This document shows, one piece after another, positions 18,448 to 26,898 of a DNA stretch of 64,000 nucleotides (position 1 is the stretch's first letter; every line of letters begins with the position of its first letter). The stretch spans positions 1 through 64,000 of the forward strand of contig NZ_JAGGKV010000022.1 of NCBI RefSeq assembly GCF_017874035.1. The letters are read 5' to 3'. A model generated the notes under the pieces. It was given only the letters and a program-made list of their open reading frames with translations. It did no database searches and was not told the origin of the DNA. Made by a program: the position numbers and the translations under genes. Source of the DNA: Paenibacillus aceris. GTDB taxonomy: Bacteria; Bacillota; Bacilli; Paenibacillales; NBRC-103111.

Positions 18448-18563
18448 TTTTTCCTCTCAGAGCTGTGACCCATTCGGATTATGACGAATTTAATCTAAAA
18501 ATGACGATTGTTTAGCGGGTTTATCCGACTATTTTCGACACTATTTTCTTCCAAAAAAAGCTG

Positions 18564-18592
18564 TTGCAATTTTCATAAATCCACTGTACGAT
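18564..18592 (+). promoter_or_regulatory. possible promoter of the Opp-type operon
   Basis: TTGCAA, a 17-base spacer and TACGAT. Transcription from here would start near 18600, just before a cre-like site, and give a leader of about 365 bases that carries all four operators listed below. Confidence 0.4.
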
Positions 18593-18607
18593 ACAGATAA
18601 TTGATTT

Positions 18608-18622
18608 GGTTAAGCGCTTACA
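18608..18622. promoter_or_regulatory. cre-like site
   Basis: GGTTAAGCGCTTACA matches the CcpA consensus at 12 of 15 positions, with a perfect AAGCGCTTACA core. It lies at the predicted start of the Opp-type operon transcript. Confidence 0.45.
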
Positions 18623-18639
18623 TTTGTAGTTGGCCACGA

Positions 18640-18653
18640 TTAAATCGGTTTAA
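18640..18653. promoter_or_regulatory. LacI-type operator 1
   Basis: TTAAATCGGTTTAA is a near-perfect palindrome with a central CG, the form recognised by LacI-family proteins. It is the first of four related sites upstream of the Opp-type operon. Confidence 0.8.
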
Positions 18654-18726
18654 CATTGAAGCTATTCGAAATGTTTTGTGTAAGAATCCCCTCGAAAAGG
18701 GGAAGCGCTTTTCACCATGGATGTAA

Positions 18727-18740
18727 TTAAACCGGTTTAA
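18727..18740. promoter_or_regulatory. LacI-type operator 2
   Basis: TTAAACCGGTTTAA, a perfect 14-base palindrome, 87 bases centre to centre from operator 1. Confidence 0.85.
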
Positions 18741-18792
18741 TACATTGTTTTCACGAGGGCTATTATGCGTTCTCCATTACTCATACATGCAA

Positions 18793-18806
18793 TTAAACCG
18801 GTTTAA
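18793..18806. promoter_or_regulatory. LacI-type operator 3
   Basis: TTAAACCGGTTTAA, identical to operator 2 and 66 bases downstream of it. Confidence 0.85.
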
Positions 18807-18859
18807 TCCTACATAAACAGCTATGTTTTCTTGTATGCGAAGTCCCTTCGTCATTTTTA

Positions 18860-18873
18860 TTAAACCCGTTTAA
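18860..18873. promoter_or_regulatory. LacI-type operator 4
   Basis: TTAAACCCGTTTAA, one base different from operators 2 and 3, and 67 bases from operator 3. The LacI-family regulator at 25836, inside the downstream operon, is the obvious candidate ligand-responsive protein. Confidence 0.8.
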
Positions 18874-18964
18874 TGTTTAATTTGTCTAGGAGGTGAAAGG
18901 GAACCATTTTCCAGTAAGCTGCTAGGAAGATTGAAGTACCAGATTAGTCATGGAGGGGATAAGT

Positions 18965-20929
18965 TTGAAAACAAACAGAATGTTTTTGGGCATGATGTTG
19001 ATGGTTTTTGCAATTGTTTTTGCGGCGTGTGAGAGTGAAAGCGAAAGTAGTCCAAAGGCGAGTTCAGCCGTTACAACGGCTCCCATTGCGTCATCTCAGG
19101 CAAAGACAGATGCATTTAAAGAAGCCCCTATGTTAACCAAGCTTGTGAGCGCGGGTACGTTGAAGCCTGTAGCGGAGCGGATGCCCGTCAAAGAAGATAT
19201 CATGGTGGAAAAAGTATTAGACGAAATCGGGAAATACGGCGGAGATTGGAAGATGCCTTGGGGCGGACCTAACGATCGCTGGGCTGTTGGCCAACCTACA
19301 GAGGAAGCGCTTTTCCGCTTTAATAAGGATGGAAGTACGGTTGAACCAAACGTGGCCAAAAGCTATGAAGTCAATAAAGATTCAACGGAGTTCACGATCC
19401 ATTTACGAAAAGGTATGAAGTGGTCAGATGGGGAGCCTTTTACAGCCGATGATGTCCTGTTCTATTGGGAGCATATGCTCACGAAAGAAACCTTTGGCAA
19501 AAAAATCTATGACGCATATTACTCCGTTGACCCTGTTACAGGGGAGAAAGCTTTGGCTAAAGTAACCAAAGTTGATGATTACACATTTAAAGTGGTTCAT
19601 AAATATCCAAGTGTGCAGTTCCTGGAACGCGTTGCGATTGATAACAAATGGTTCTTCGCACCGGCGCATTTCCAAAAAACGATACTGCCCGAATTTGTCG
19701 GTCAGGAGAAAGCGCTTGAAATCGCAAAAAAATGGGGCTTTGAAGATGTGAAATCTTTCCTGGTCGCAACGGGCTACTACTATTGGGTAAATCCTCAAAT
19801 CCCGACCTTAAGAGCGTGGGTAGCTAAAAATGATCCGAATAGTGATCAGTTTATTATGGAGCGCAATCCTTATTACTGGAAAACAGACAAAGACGGAAAT
19901 CAACTGCCTTACATGGACCGTATCGTAGCTACCAAAGTTCAGGATCCCGCACAAAGAGTTCTTGGCGCATTAGCGGGAGATTATAATCTTCTTGATTTTG
20001 ATTTTAAAGACTTCACAGTATTGAAAGAAAATGAGAAAAAGGCAGGGTTCCGGGTATTGCCTTGGACGACGCCAACATGGTCAAGTGCGGGTCTTCAGTT
20101 TAATCAAACCATTCCTGACCCTAACCTGCGCAAGCTGTTCCAGGATATCCGATTTAGAGAAGCTGTTTCCGTTGCGGTCGACCGTAAAGAAATCTCAGAG
20201 ATCGTTACGAATGGTTTAGGCGCTCCTCAACAGGCATCAGTGCCGGAGGGACTGACCGGGTACCAACAAGGCTGGGCAGATCAGTGGAGTAAATTTGATC
20301 AGTCGCGAGCGAATCAACTTCTGGATGAATTAGGTCTGACTAAACGGGATAAGAACAATTTCCGTTTAAATGCGGACGGATCTGATTTAACCATCACAAT
20401 TATTGAACCGAATACGAATACGGCAACTTTCTTGGAATTAATCAAAAAATATTATGAGCAAGTTGGCCTTAAGGTAGATCTGAAAGTGGTGGATCTAGGT
20501 ACTCACAATGATCTCAAATACGCGAATAAGATTCCAGTAACAACAGAGAATATTTCTCTTGTCAATGTAGCTTTCCGACCTGACACTTTAGTGCCTCTGA
20601 GAGTATTGACACCTTGGCTTGGAAATTACGGATTGTATACGTCCTCCAATGGAAAAGACGGGGTAAAACCCGAAGGCGATGTAGCGTTAATTTTGGATTA
20701 CTGGAATAAAGTTAAATCGTCTACAAGCAAAGAGGAAATCACCAAATGGAGTAATGAAATTATTAAACTTCATCAAAAGAATCAGTGGCTTATTGGTTAT
20801 GCAGGCCCAACACCAAAACTGATTGTTGCATCGAACAAAATAGCTAATGTACCTAAGGAATTGGTTTATGCAGACGAATTCCGAAGCATAGGGCATGCTC
20901 ATCCTTCGCAATTCTTTATCAAGCAATAA
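18965..20929 (+). CDS. ABC transporter substrate-binding lipoprotein, family 5 (Opp/Dpp type)
   Basis: A 654-residue SBP_bac_5 family lipoprotein with lipobox FAAC (Cys22). The mature protein has the family core EFTIHLRKGMKWSDGEPFTADDV near residues 145-167 and later FREAVSVAVDRKEI. Members bind peptides, nickel or, quite often, oligosaccharides. The start is TTG 18965: GGAGGGG lies six bases upstream and falls inside the alternative ATG 18950 reading. It opens an operon with two permeases, two ATPases and carbohydrate-type enzymes, so I infer a glycoside or oligosaccharide ligand rather than a peptide. Confidence 0.88.
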   Translation: MKTNRMFLGMMLMVFAIVFAACESESESSPKASSAVTTAPIASSQAKTDAFKEAPMLTKLVSAGTLKPVAERMPVKEDIMVEKVLDEIGKYGGDWKMPWGGPNDRWAVGQPTEEALFRFNKDGSTVEPNVAKSYEVNKDSTEFTIHLRKGMKWSDGEPFTADDVLFYWEHMLTKETFGKKIYDAYYSVDPVTGEKALAKVTKVDDYTFKVVHKYPSVQFLERVAIDNKWFFAPAHFQKTILPEFVGQEKALEIAKKWGFEDVKSFLVATGYYYWVNPQIPTLRAWVAKNDPNSDQFIMERNPYYWKTDKDGNQLPYMDRIVATKVQDPAQRVLGALAGDYNLLDFDFKDFTVLKENEKKAGFRVLPWTTPTWSSAGLQFNQTIPDPNLRKLFQDIRFREAVSVAVDRKEISEIVTNGLGAPQQASVPEGLTGYQQGWADQWSKFDQSRANQLLDELGLTKRDKNNFRLNADGSDLTITIIEPNTNTATFLELIKKYYEQVGLKVDLKVVDLGTHNDLKYANKIPVTTENISLVNVAFRPDTLVPLRVLTPWLGNYGLYTSSNGKDGVKPEGDVALILDYWNKVKSSTSKEEITKWSNEIIKLHQKNQWLIGYAGPTPKLIVASNKIANVPKELVYADEFRSIGHAHPSQFFIKQ

Positions 20930-20945
20930 GATAGTCCTTTACGAA

Positions 20946-20977
20946 ATAATGGGGGAATCTAACTCCCCCCCCATTAT
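20946..20977 (+). promoter_or_regulatory. intercistronic hairpin after the binding-protein gene
   Basis: ATAATGGGGG and CCCCCATTAT form a perfect ten-base stem with a 12-base loop, 17 bases after the stop codon. There is no T-run, so a partial terminator or mRNA stabiliser between binding protein and permease genes is more likely than a full stop. Confidence 0.6.
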
Positions 20978-21024
20978 GATCTTCAGGCGGCATCACCCGA
21001 ATTAACCGGAGAGGATAGATTGAG

Positions 21025-22023
21025 ATGCTCCAATACATTGTAAGAAGAATCATTTTGGTCATACCTGTCGTTTTTTTTATTTCCATGATCGTCTTCTACA
21101 TCATTCAACTTCCACCAGGTGATTATGTATCGACTTATGCGGCGAAGATGGCTGCGGCGGGCGATGTGATGACACAACATGATATGGATGTAATGAGAGC
21201 AAGCTTGAAATTGGATCAGCCTTGGTTTATTCAATATCTAGCTTGGATGAGCAATATGTTCATAAATTTCGACTTCGGTTACTCTTTCAGTTATAACAAG
21301 CCGGTTACGGCTGTCATCTCGCAATACATGGGGTTAACGATTGTTGTGTCTTTGGTGACCATGGCGTTTACCTATGCGGTAGCGGTTCCGATTGGCATTT
21401 ACTGCGCTGTAAAGCAGTATTCGATTGGCGATTATATTTTTTCAGCCGTAGGGTTTCTGGGGATGGCGACGCCGCACTTTTTAATGGCCATTATTTTAAT
21501 GTATCTGTCCTATGTGTATTTTGGCGATCCTTTGCTAGGTTTATTTTCCAGTGACTTCGTCAATGCCGGATGGTCGTTGGATAAGGTTCTGGATTTATTG
21601 AAACATATGATTATTCCAGTCATCGTGATTGGCTTGGCGAATACGGCAGAATTGATTCGAGTCATGCGAGGTCAGATGCTGGACGAATTAAATAAGCCCA
21701 ATGTGGTGACAGCAAGATCCAAAGGCTTATCGGAAACCAAAATATTGCTCAAATATCCGACGCGCGCTGCTATGAATCCAATCGTGAGCACCATCGGCTG
21801 GTCGCTTACATCGATTTTCACAGGCTCGACAATTACTGCGATTGTGCTTAATCTGCCTATTCAAGGGCCGGTCATGTACAACGCCTTATTAGCACAGGAT
21901 ATGTATTTGGCAGGTACATGGTTATTGTTCATGGCTGTCCTGACGGTACTGGGAACATTGATATCGGATATTTTATTGGCATGGCTCGATCCAAAAATTC
22001 GCACAGAGTTCAGAGGTATGTGA
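21025..22023 (+). CDS. ABC transporter permease (OppB/DppB type)
   Basis: A 332-residue inner-membrane permease with about six helices. The first is MLQYIVRRIILVIPVVFFISMIVFYI, the usual OppB N-terminus. The cytoplasmic coupling segment reads LIRVMRGQMLDELNKPNVVTARSKGLSE, matching the conserved RxxMLDVLxxDYVRTARAKGL region of the family. It pairs with the permease that starts two bases after its stop codon. Confidence 0.92.
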   Translation: MLQYIVRRIILVIPVVFFISMIVFYIIQLPPGDYVSTYAAKMAAAGDVMTQHDMDVMRASLKLDQPWFIQYLAWMSNMFINFDFGYSFSYNKPVTAVISQYMGLTIVVSLVTMAFTYAVAVPIGIYCAVKQYSIGDYIFSAVGFLGMATPHFLMAIILMYLSYVYFGDPLLGLFSSDFVNAGWSLDKVLDLLKHMIIPVIVIGLANTAELIRVMRGQMLDELNKPNVVTARSKGLSETKILLKYPTRAAMNPIVSTIGWSLTSIFTGSTITAIVLNLPIQGPVMYNALLAQDMYLAGTWLLFMAVLTVLGTLISDILLAWLDPKIRTEFRGM

Positions 22024-22025
22024 CC

Positions 22026-23171
22026 ATGAAAACAATTCCAATTATAGGGAAACAGAATATAGCTCCTGCGAAAGCTGAAAAAAACGGTGATGTCTCCCAC
22101 AGTTCGCAATGGCGGCTTATGTATCGGCGTTTAAAGAAGCATAAGTTAGCCCGCATCTCCCTCGTGATTCTAGCTTGTTTTTATATGGCTGCTATTTTTG
22201 CCCAGTTTATTGCGCCTTACGGCTTGCAAAGCTATGACAGTAAATACGTAAATGCACCTCCGACGAAAGTAAGCTTCAAGGATGCGGATGGCCATTTTCA
22301 CTTTAGGCCGTTTGTCAATGATCTTAAATCAGGACGAGATCCAGTTACTCTACGCAAAATATTCGTGCAGGACGAGAAGGTTCGTCATCCGCTCCGTTTT
22401 TTTGTAAAGGGGGAGGATTATAAGTTTCTAGGCTTGTTTTCCACGAATATCCATTTATTTGGCGTAGATGCGCCAGGACGCATTTTTTTGTTCGGTACGG
22501 ATGGTATGGGCAGAGACTTATTATCCCGTGTATTCCTGGGAAGTCAAGTCTCACTAAGCATCCCGCTTATTGGCGTATCCATTAGTTTCGTTTTAGGTTT
22601 GTTTATCGGCGGGGTTTCCGGATATTTCGGAGGCTGGCTGGACTCGGTTATCCAGCGGAGTATTGAAATTATTCGTTCATTCCCGACGCTTCCTCTGTGG
22701 ATGGCCTTGTCGGCTGCAATACCGGCCAGGGTTCCAATTGTTACGATGTATCTGTATATCGTCATCATCTTCGCGTTTATCGGATGGACGGAATTAGCCA
22801 GGGTTGCAAGAGGCAAGTTCATCTCATTAAAAAATGAGGAATACGTGCTGGCTGCCAAAATAGCGGGAGTCAGCGACGCGAAAATTATTATAAGGCATCT
22901 TTTGCCCGGGTTTATCTCTTACTTGGTAGTGGCAACGACCTTGGCGATACCGGGTATGATTCTTGGCGAAACAGCAATGAGCTTTCTAGGGCTCGGGATA
23001 CGTTCGCCGGCTACCAGCTGGGGAGTCCTGCTTCAAGAAGCGCAGCAAATCGAGAATGTCGCTTTGTATCCATGGAAACTGATCCCTTTAGGTTTTGTAA
23101 TCGTTACCGTTTTGACCTTTAATTTTCTTGGCGACGGATTGCGCGATGCTGCGGATCCTTACAAGAAATAA
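22026..23171 (+). CDS. ABC transporter permease (OppC/DppC type)
   Basis: A 381-residue OppC-type permease. A cytoplasmic N-terminal extension precedes the first helix (ARISLVILACFYMAAIFAQFIAPYG), and the coupling loop reads EEYVLAAKIAGVSDAKIIIRHLLPG. Between the first and second helices is a longer extracellular region than in peptide permeases, including FHFRPFVNDLKSGRDP, as seen in some oligosaccharide-type systems. The ATG at 22026 directly follows the OppB stop. In-frame codons upstream lie within the previous gene and are not used. Confidence 0.9.
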   Translation: MKTIPIIGKQNIAPAKAEKNGDVSHSSQWRLMYRRLKKHKLARISLVILACFYMAAIFAQFIAPYGLQSYDSKYVNAPPTKVSFKDADGHFHFRPFVNDLKSGRDPVTLRKIFVQDEKVRHPLRFFVKGEDYKFLGLFSTNIHLFGVDAPGRIFLFGTDGMGRDLLSRVFLGSQVSLSIPLIGVSISFVLGLFIGGVSGYFGGWLDSVIQRSIEIIRSFPTLPLWMALSAAIPARVPIVTMYLYIVIIFAFIGWTELARVARGKFISLKNEEYVLAAKIAGVSDAKIIIRHLLPGFISYLVVATTLAIPGMILGETAMSFLGLGIRSPATSWGVLLQEAQQIENVALYPWKLIPLGFVIVTVLTFNFLGDGLRDAADPYKK

Positions 23172-23193
23172 TCCATTAAAGCGAGGGGATAGT

Positions 23194-24246
23194 ATGACAT
23201 CGCAAGCCTCCGTTTCACTTAATGAACGCCCCCTTCTGTCCGTCCAAGATCTAAAGATTCGCATTCAAATGGATAATGGAGAAATGAAGGCTGTTGATGG
23301 CGTTGACTTTGAAATCAAGAAAGGCAAAACGCTGGGCCTTGTCGGCGAATCCGGCTGCGGGAAAAGCTTGACCAGCAGAGCGATTATCTCCATTAATCCC
23401 AAAGAGTGCGAAACGACGGGGAAGATCGTGTATCACTCCGATTCTGAGAAGGCTTTGAATCAGTTGGATTTGTTATCTCTTCCTTCACGCAGTAAACAGA
23501 TTCGTTCCATTCGGGGTAGAAAAATTGCCATGATCTTTCAAGAACCGATGACGGCTTTTTCACCCATGTACACCATCGGGAATCAGATCATGGAATCTAT
23601 TTTAATTCACCGAACCAAAAACAAAAAAGAAGCTAAAAAAATTGCATTGGAAATGCTCAGTAAAGTCGGAATTTCCGATCAAGAGAAACGTTTTGACCAA
23701 TTTCCGCATGAATTTTCCGGGGGAATGCGCCAACGGGCGATGATCTCCATGGCTTTGTCCTGTAACCCCGAATTGCTAATTGCCGATGAACCTACTACAG
23801 CGCTTGATGTAACCATTCAAGCACAAGTGTTGGAGCTTATGAAGGGACTTCAACGCGAGTTTGGCATGGCCATTCTGCTGGTGACTCATGATCTTGGGAT
23901 TATTGCAGAAATGTGCGATGAAGTAGCTGTTATGTACCTGGGAAAAATTGTCGAACAATCGACAGTGAAAGAAATTTTCAATAATCCTAAACATCCCTAT
24001 ACCAAAGGGCTGCTCAAATCCATGCCCAAATTATCCGGAAACCGGCATACCCGATTGGAATCGATCGAAGGAACCGTTCCAATGGCTATGAATATGCCGC
24101 CGATGTGCGGATTCTACGAACGCTGCACAGAGAGAGTCGAGGGTGTTTGCAATAAGCAAGCCGTCCCGAAAACACACATCTCCGATCACCATATGGTGAG
24201 ATGTTTTCTCTACAAGGCAGAGGGTGAGGAGAATAAGGATGTCTAA
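23194..24246 (+). CDS. ABC transporter ATP-binding protein (OppD/DppD type)
   Basis: A 350-residue ATPase with Walker A GESGCGKS (residues 51-58), signature FSGGMRQRAMI, Walker B LLIADEPTTALD and a C-terminal oligo_HPY extension with two cysteine-containing segments (MCGFYERC, GVCNK) that can bind an iron-sulfur cluster in relatives. ATG 23194 has GAGGGGAT upstream; the longer in-frame reading from 23128 overlaps the permease gene and lacks a ribosome binding site. It overlaps the next ATPase gene by eight bases. Confidence 0.92.
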   Translation: MTSQASVSLNERPLLSVQDLKIRIQMDNGEMKAVDGVDFEIKKGKTLGLVGESGCGKSLTSRAIISINPKECETTGKIVYHSDSEKALNQLDLLSLPSRSKQIRSIRGRKIAMIFQEPMTAFSPMYTIGNQIMESILIHRTKNKKEAKKIALEMLSKVGISDQEKRFDQFPHEFSGGMRQRAMISMALSCNPELLIADEPTTALDVTIQAQVLELMKGLQREFGMAILLVTHDLGIIAEMCDEVAVMYLGKIVEQSTVKEIFNNPKHPYTKGLLKSMPKLSGNRHTRLESIEGTVPMAMNMPPMCGFYERCTERVEGVCNKQAVPKTHISDHHMVRCFLYKAEGEENKDV

Positions 24247-25267
24247 ACCAATCTTGAAAGTGAGTCATTTGAACAAGGATTTTCAAGTTAAATCGCAGAA
24301 CAAGCTGTTTAGCAAGCCTTCCTCGATCCGTGTGCTGAACAATGTTTCTTTTGAGCTTTTGGAAGGCGAGACGTTAAGCATCGTCGGAGAATCGGGCTGT
24401 GGCAAAACGACGTTAGGACGATGCATCGTAAGGGGGATGGACGCTACATCCGGGCAAGTCCTTTATCATCCTGACGGTGAAGAGCAAGTAGACTTTTTAG
24501 GATTACGGGGCAAGGAATTCAAAAAATACCGAAAAGATATACAGATGATCTTTCAGGACCCCTTTTCATCACTGAGTCCAAGAATGAGTGTATATGACAT
24601 TATTTCCGAGCCGCTTTTAGCCAACTTCAAGCTGACGAAATCGCAATTGGATGAGAAAGTGACTTTAATCGCAGAAAAAACGGGCTTAAATGTCAGTTAT
24701 CTCAAACGATATCCCCACGCATTTTCCGGTGGACAAAGACAGCGTATAGCGATTGCAAGGTCGCTTATTTCACAGCCGAGACTCATTGTTTGTGATGAAG
24801 CGGTTTCGGCTTTGGACGTCTCCATCAAAGCCCAAATTATTAACCTGCTGAAGGATTTGCAAGAACAGCTGCGGATTACCTATATCTTCATCTCTCATGA
24901 TTTATCAATTGTGCAAAACATTTCTGACCGGGTTGCGGTCATGCACTTGGGGAAAATCGTAGAGCTGGCGCCGGTGGATTCGTTATTTGCCCATCCGAAG
25001 CACCCGTATACCGAAGCCCTTTTGTCGGCGGTGCCAGAGCCGGACCCCGATTCGAAGAAGGATCGGATCATTCTCGAAGGAGAGGTTCCGAATCCGGCTA
25101 ATCCTCCAAAGGGATGCCATTTTCACCCAAGGTGCAGGTACAAAACAGATAAGTGTGTTGAGCAAGAACCGGAGCTGCAAGCTGTAGGCCATAACCATTT
25201 TGCTGCGTGCCACTACGCAGATACATTAAACCTAAGAGGTGTAACCTATGAGTCATCCTACAAATAA
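24239..25267 (+). CDS. ABC transporter ATP-binding protein (OppF/DppF type)
   Basis: A 342-residue ATPase, the second half of the heterodimeric motor. It has Walker A GESGCGKTTLG, signature FSGGQRQRIAI, and Walker B LIVCDEAVSALDVS, in which the usual Pro after DE is Ala. The C-terminus carries the OppF extension with CHFHPRCRYKTDKC. The start ATG overlaps the end of the OppD-type gene and has GAGGAG upstream. The HAD hydrolase gene begins inside its last codons, so transporter and enzyme are translationally coupled. Confidence 0.92.
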   Translation: MSKPILKVSHLNKDFQVKSQNKLFSKPSSIRVLNNVSFELLEGETLSIVGESGCGKTTLGRCIVRGMDATSGQVLYHPDGEEQVDFLGLRGKEFKKYRKDIQMIFQDPFSSLSPRMSVYDIISEPLLANFKLTKSQLDEKVTLIAEKTGLNVSYLKRYPHAFSGGQRQRIAIARSLISQPRLIVCDEAVSALDVSIKAQIINLLKDLQEQLRITYIFISHDLSIVQNISDRVAVMHLGKIVELAPVDSLFAHPKHPYTEALLSAVPEPDPDSKKDRIILEGEVPNPANPPKGCHFHPRCRYKTDKCVEQEPELQAVGHNHFAACHYADTLNLRGVTYESSYK

Positions 25268-25802
25268 AAATTCGGATCAAAAGAAACTCATTGTTTTTCT
25301 GGATTGCGGAGATACGATAATTGATGAAGGAACTGAGATTAGAGACGATCACGATATTGTTATTCAAGCCAATGTGATCCCTGGAGCGGATGTCATGGTG
25401 AAGACGCTTGCCGAACGGGGCTATACACTAGCGATCGTAGCCGACGGAAATGCGCAATCTTTTAAAAATATTTTGACACAGAATGGCTTGTACGATTACT
25501 TTACGACGATGGTCTATTCTGAGACGGTGAAAGCCTCCAAACCTAGTCCACGGATGTTTAAGGCCGCAATTGGCGCATTAGATCTTAGTGAACAGGACTG
25601 TTACCGAATTGTTATGGTTGGCAATAACTTGAGCCGGGATGTGAAGGGGGCTAATCAAATGGGGATCACGAGTGTCTTTTTAAGTTGGACGCCTAGATAT
25701 CCGAAGCTGCACGCAGACGAAAGTGAAATCCCCCAATATACGATCAATCATCCGCTGGAGCTAGTCGATTTGGTAGAGGAGCTCAATGAAAAATTAGCAT
25801 GA
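25248..25802 (+). CDS. HAD-superfamily hydrolase
   Basis: A 184-residue HAD hydrolase. Motif I reads FLDCGDT: the nucleophile Asp is present, but the Asp usually found two residues later is Gly, as in some dehalogenase- and REG2-like members. Motif II/III regions are recognisable (KASKPSPRMFKAAIGAL and VMVGNNLSRDVKGANQMG). It lacks a membrane segment. It overlaps the OppF-type gene by 20 bases and precedes the LacI regulator, so a role in removing phosphate from, or proofreading, an imported sugar metabolite is likely, but the substrate is unknown. Confidence 0.8.
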   Translation: MSHPTNKNSDQKKLIVFLDCGDTIIDEGTEIRDDHDIVIQANVIPGADVMVKTLAERGYTLAIVADGNAQSFKNILTQNGLYDYFTTMVYSETVKASKPSPRMFKAAIGALDLSEQDCYRIVMVGNNLSRDVKGANQMGITSVFLSWTPRYPKLHADESEIPQYTINHPLELVDLVEELNEKLA

Positions 25803-25835
25803 CCGGATGGTTCCTGAAGGGATGTTTATGAAGAG

Positions 25836-26873
25836 ATGGCTAAAATAGATGATGTTGCCAAATTAGCGAAAGTCTCGAAAGGGACAGTGTCCAACGTTTT
25901 TAGTCAAAAAAGACCTACAAGCAACGATGTCAAAGAGAGAGTGCTGAGTGTTTCCAAACAATTAAATTATGTGCCGAATCATATTGCGCGCAGCTTGGTG
26001 ACGAAGAAAACAATGGCGATCGGGTTAACCATCCCGCATGGCAGCTTCTTTTTTAGCGCATTTCATACGCAATTCATTAATGGGGTCATCTTGGAAGCCT
26101 CTTACTATGGATACCGGGTACTGCTTGATATGATTCCTTTGCAAAAGGTACACACGCCATTTTTGTCGAGTTACCCCATTGATGGTGCTGTGATTATGCG
26201 ACCAACAACCGATGACGAGCGAATCAACCTTATGTACACGGAGCAAATTCCCTTTGTTACTGTAGGCAGGGTCATGAATTCAACAGTTCATAATGCCTAC
26301 TGTGTGGATAACGATAACTACGCAATCATTTATAATATTTGTAAATACTTAATTGATAAAGGTCATCAGAACATCATGTTTTTAAATGCAAACGAGCTAA
26401 TGACGGTATCCATTGGTAGAAAAGAGGGCTTTATCAAAGCGATGGAAGATCATCATCTTCAAGTAGAAGAGCACATGATTCACCATAAGCCTGACTTAAG
26501 TTCAAATGAATACTTGGAATATGGCTATGAGGAAACGATGGCGATCTTAGGCGAACAAAAGAAAGGCGTAACTGCGATTATTGCGGATGATGACCGCACA
26601 GCATTCAGTGCCCTAAACGCGATCAAAGATCTTAATCTCAGAGTGCCTGAAAATGTCTCTATCTTCGTCATATGCGGAGACCTTTCCATGATGGTTCAAT
26701 CGAATCCGCCGCTGACCAGTATGGATTTGCAGCCATCGGAATTAGGAGCTCAATCTGTCAGATTATTAATGAGCCAATTAGGCGTTCTGCAGGGCGACAT
26801 CCCGAGAAATGTCATCATACAAAGTAAAATAATTGAACGAAATTCTTGTTCCACGATCGGCCAAGCACGTTGA
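25836..26873 (+). CDS. LacI-family transcriptional regulator
   Basis: A 345-residue repressor. The N-terminal helix-turn-helix is IDDVAKLAKVSKGTVSNVFS, followed by the hinge helix (NHIARSLVTKKT) and a periplasmic-binding-protein-like effector domain. The usual Shine-Dalgarno site is weak here (AAGGGA about 12 bases upstream). It is encoded within the Opp-type operon, and four LacI-type palindromes precede that operon, so autoregulation together with the transporter is probable. The effector is presumably the imported sugar or a derivative. Confidence 0.9.
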   Translation: MAKIDDVAKLAKVSKGTVSNVFSQKRPTSNDVKERVLSVSKQLNYVPNHIARSLVTKKTMAIGLTIPHGSFFFSAFHTQFINGVILEASYYGYRVLLDMIPLQKVHTPFLSSYPIDGAVIMRPTTDDERINLMYTEQIPFVTVGRVMNSTVHNAYCVDNDNYAIIYNICKYLIDKGHQNIMFLNANELMTVSIGRKEGFIKAMEDHHLQVEEHMIHHKPDLSSNEYLEYGYEETMAILGEQKKGVTAIIADDDRTAFSALNAIKDLNLRVPENVSIFVICGDLSMMVQSNPPLTSMDLQPSELGAQSVRLLMSQLGVLQGDIPRNVIIQSKIIERNSCSTIGQAR

Positions 26874-26898
26874 AGTGATATGACCAGGAGGGTATAAG

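Noticed and set aside
18610..18621. TTAAGCGCTTAC as a fifth operator of the iol LacI protein
   Set aside because: It differs from the iol operators at the last base and fits the cre pattern better; cross-recognition cannot be judged from sequence.
18697..18716. GAAGCGCTTTTC near 18700 as a further cre site
   Set aside because: It matches only the core of the consensus and can form a simple hairpin with the preceding GAAAAG.
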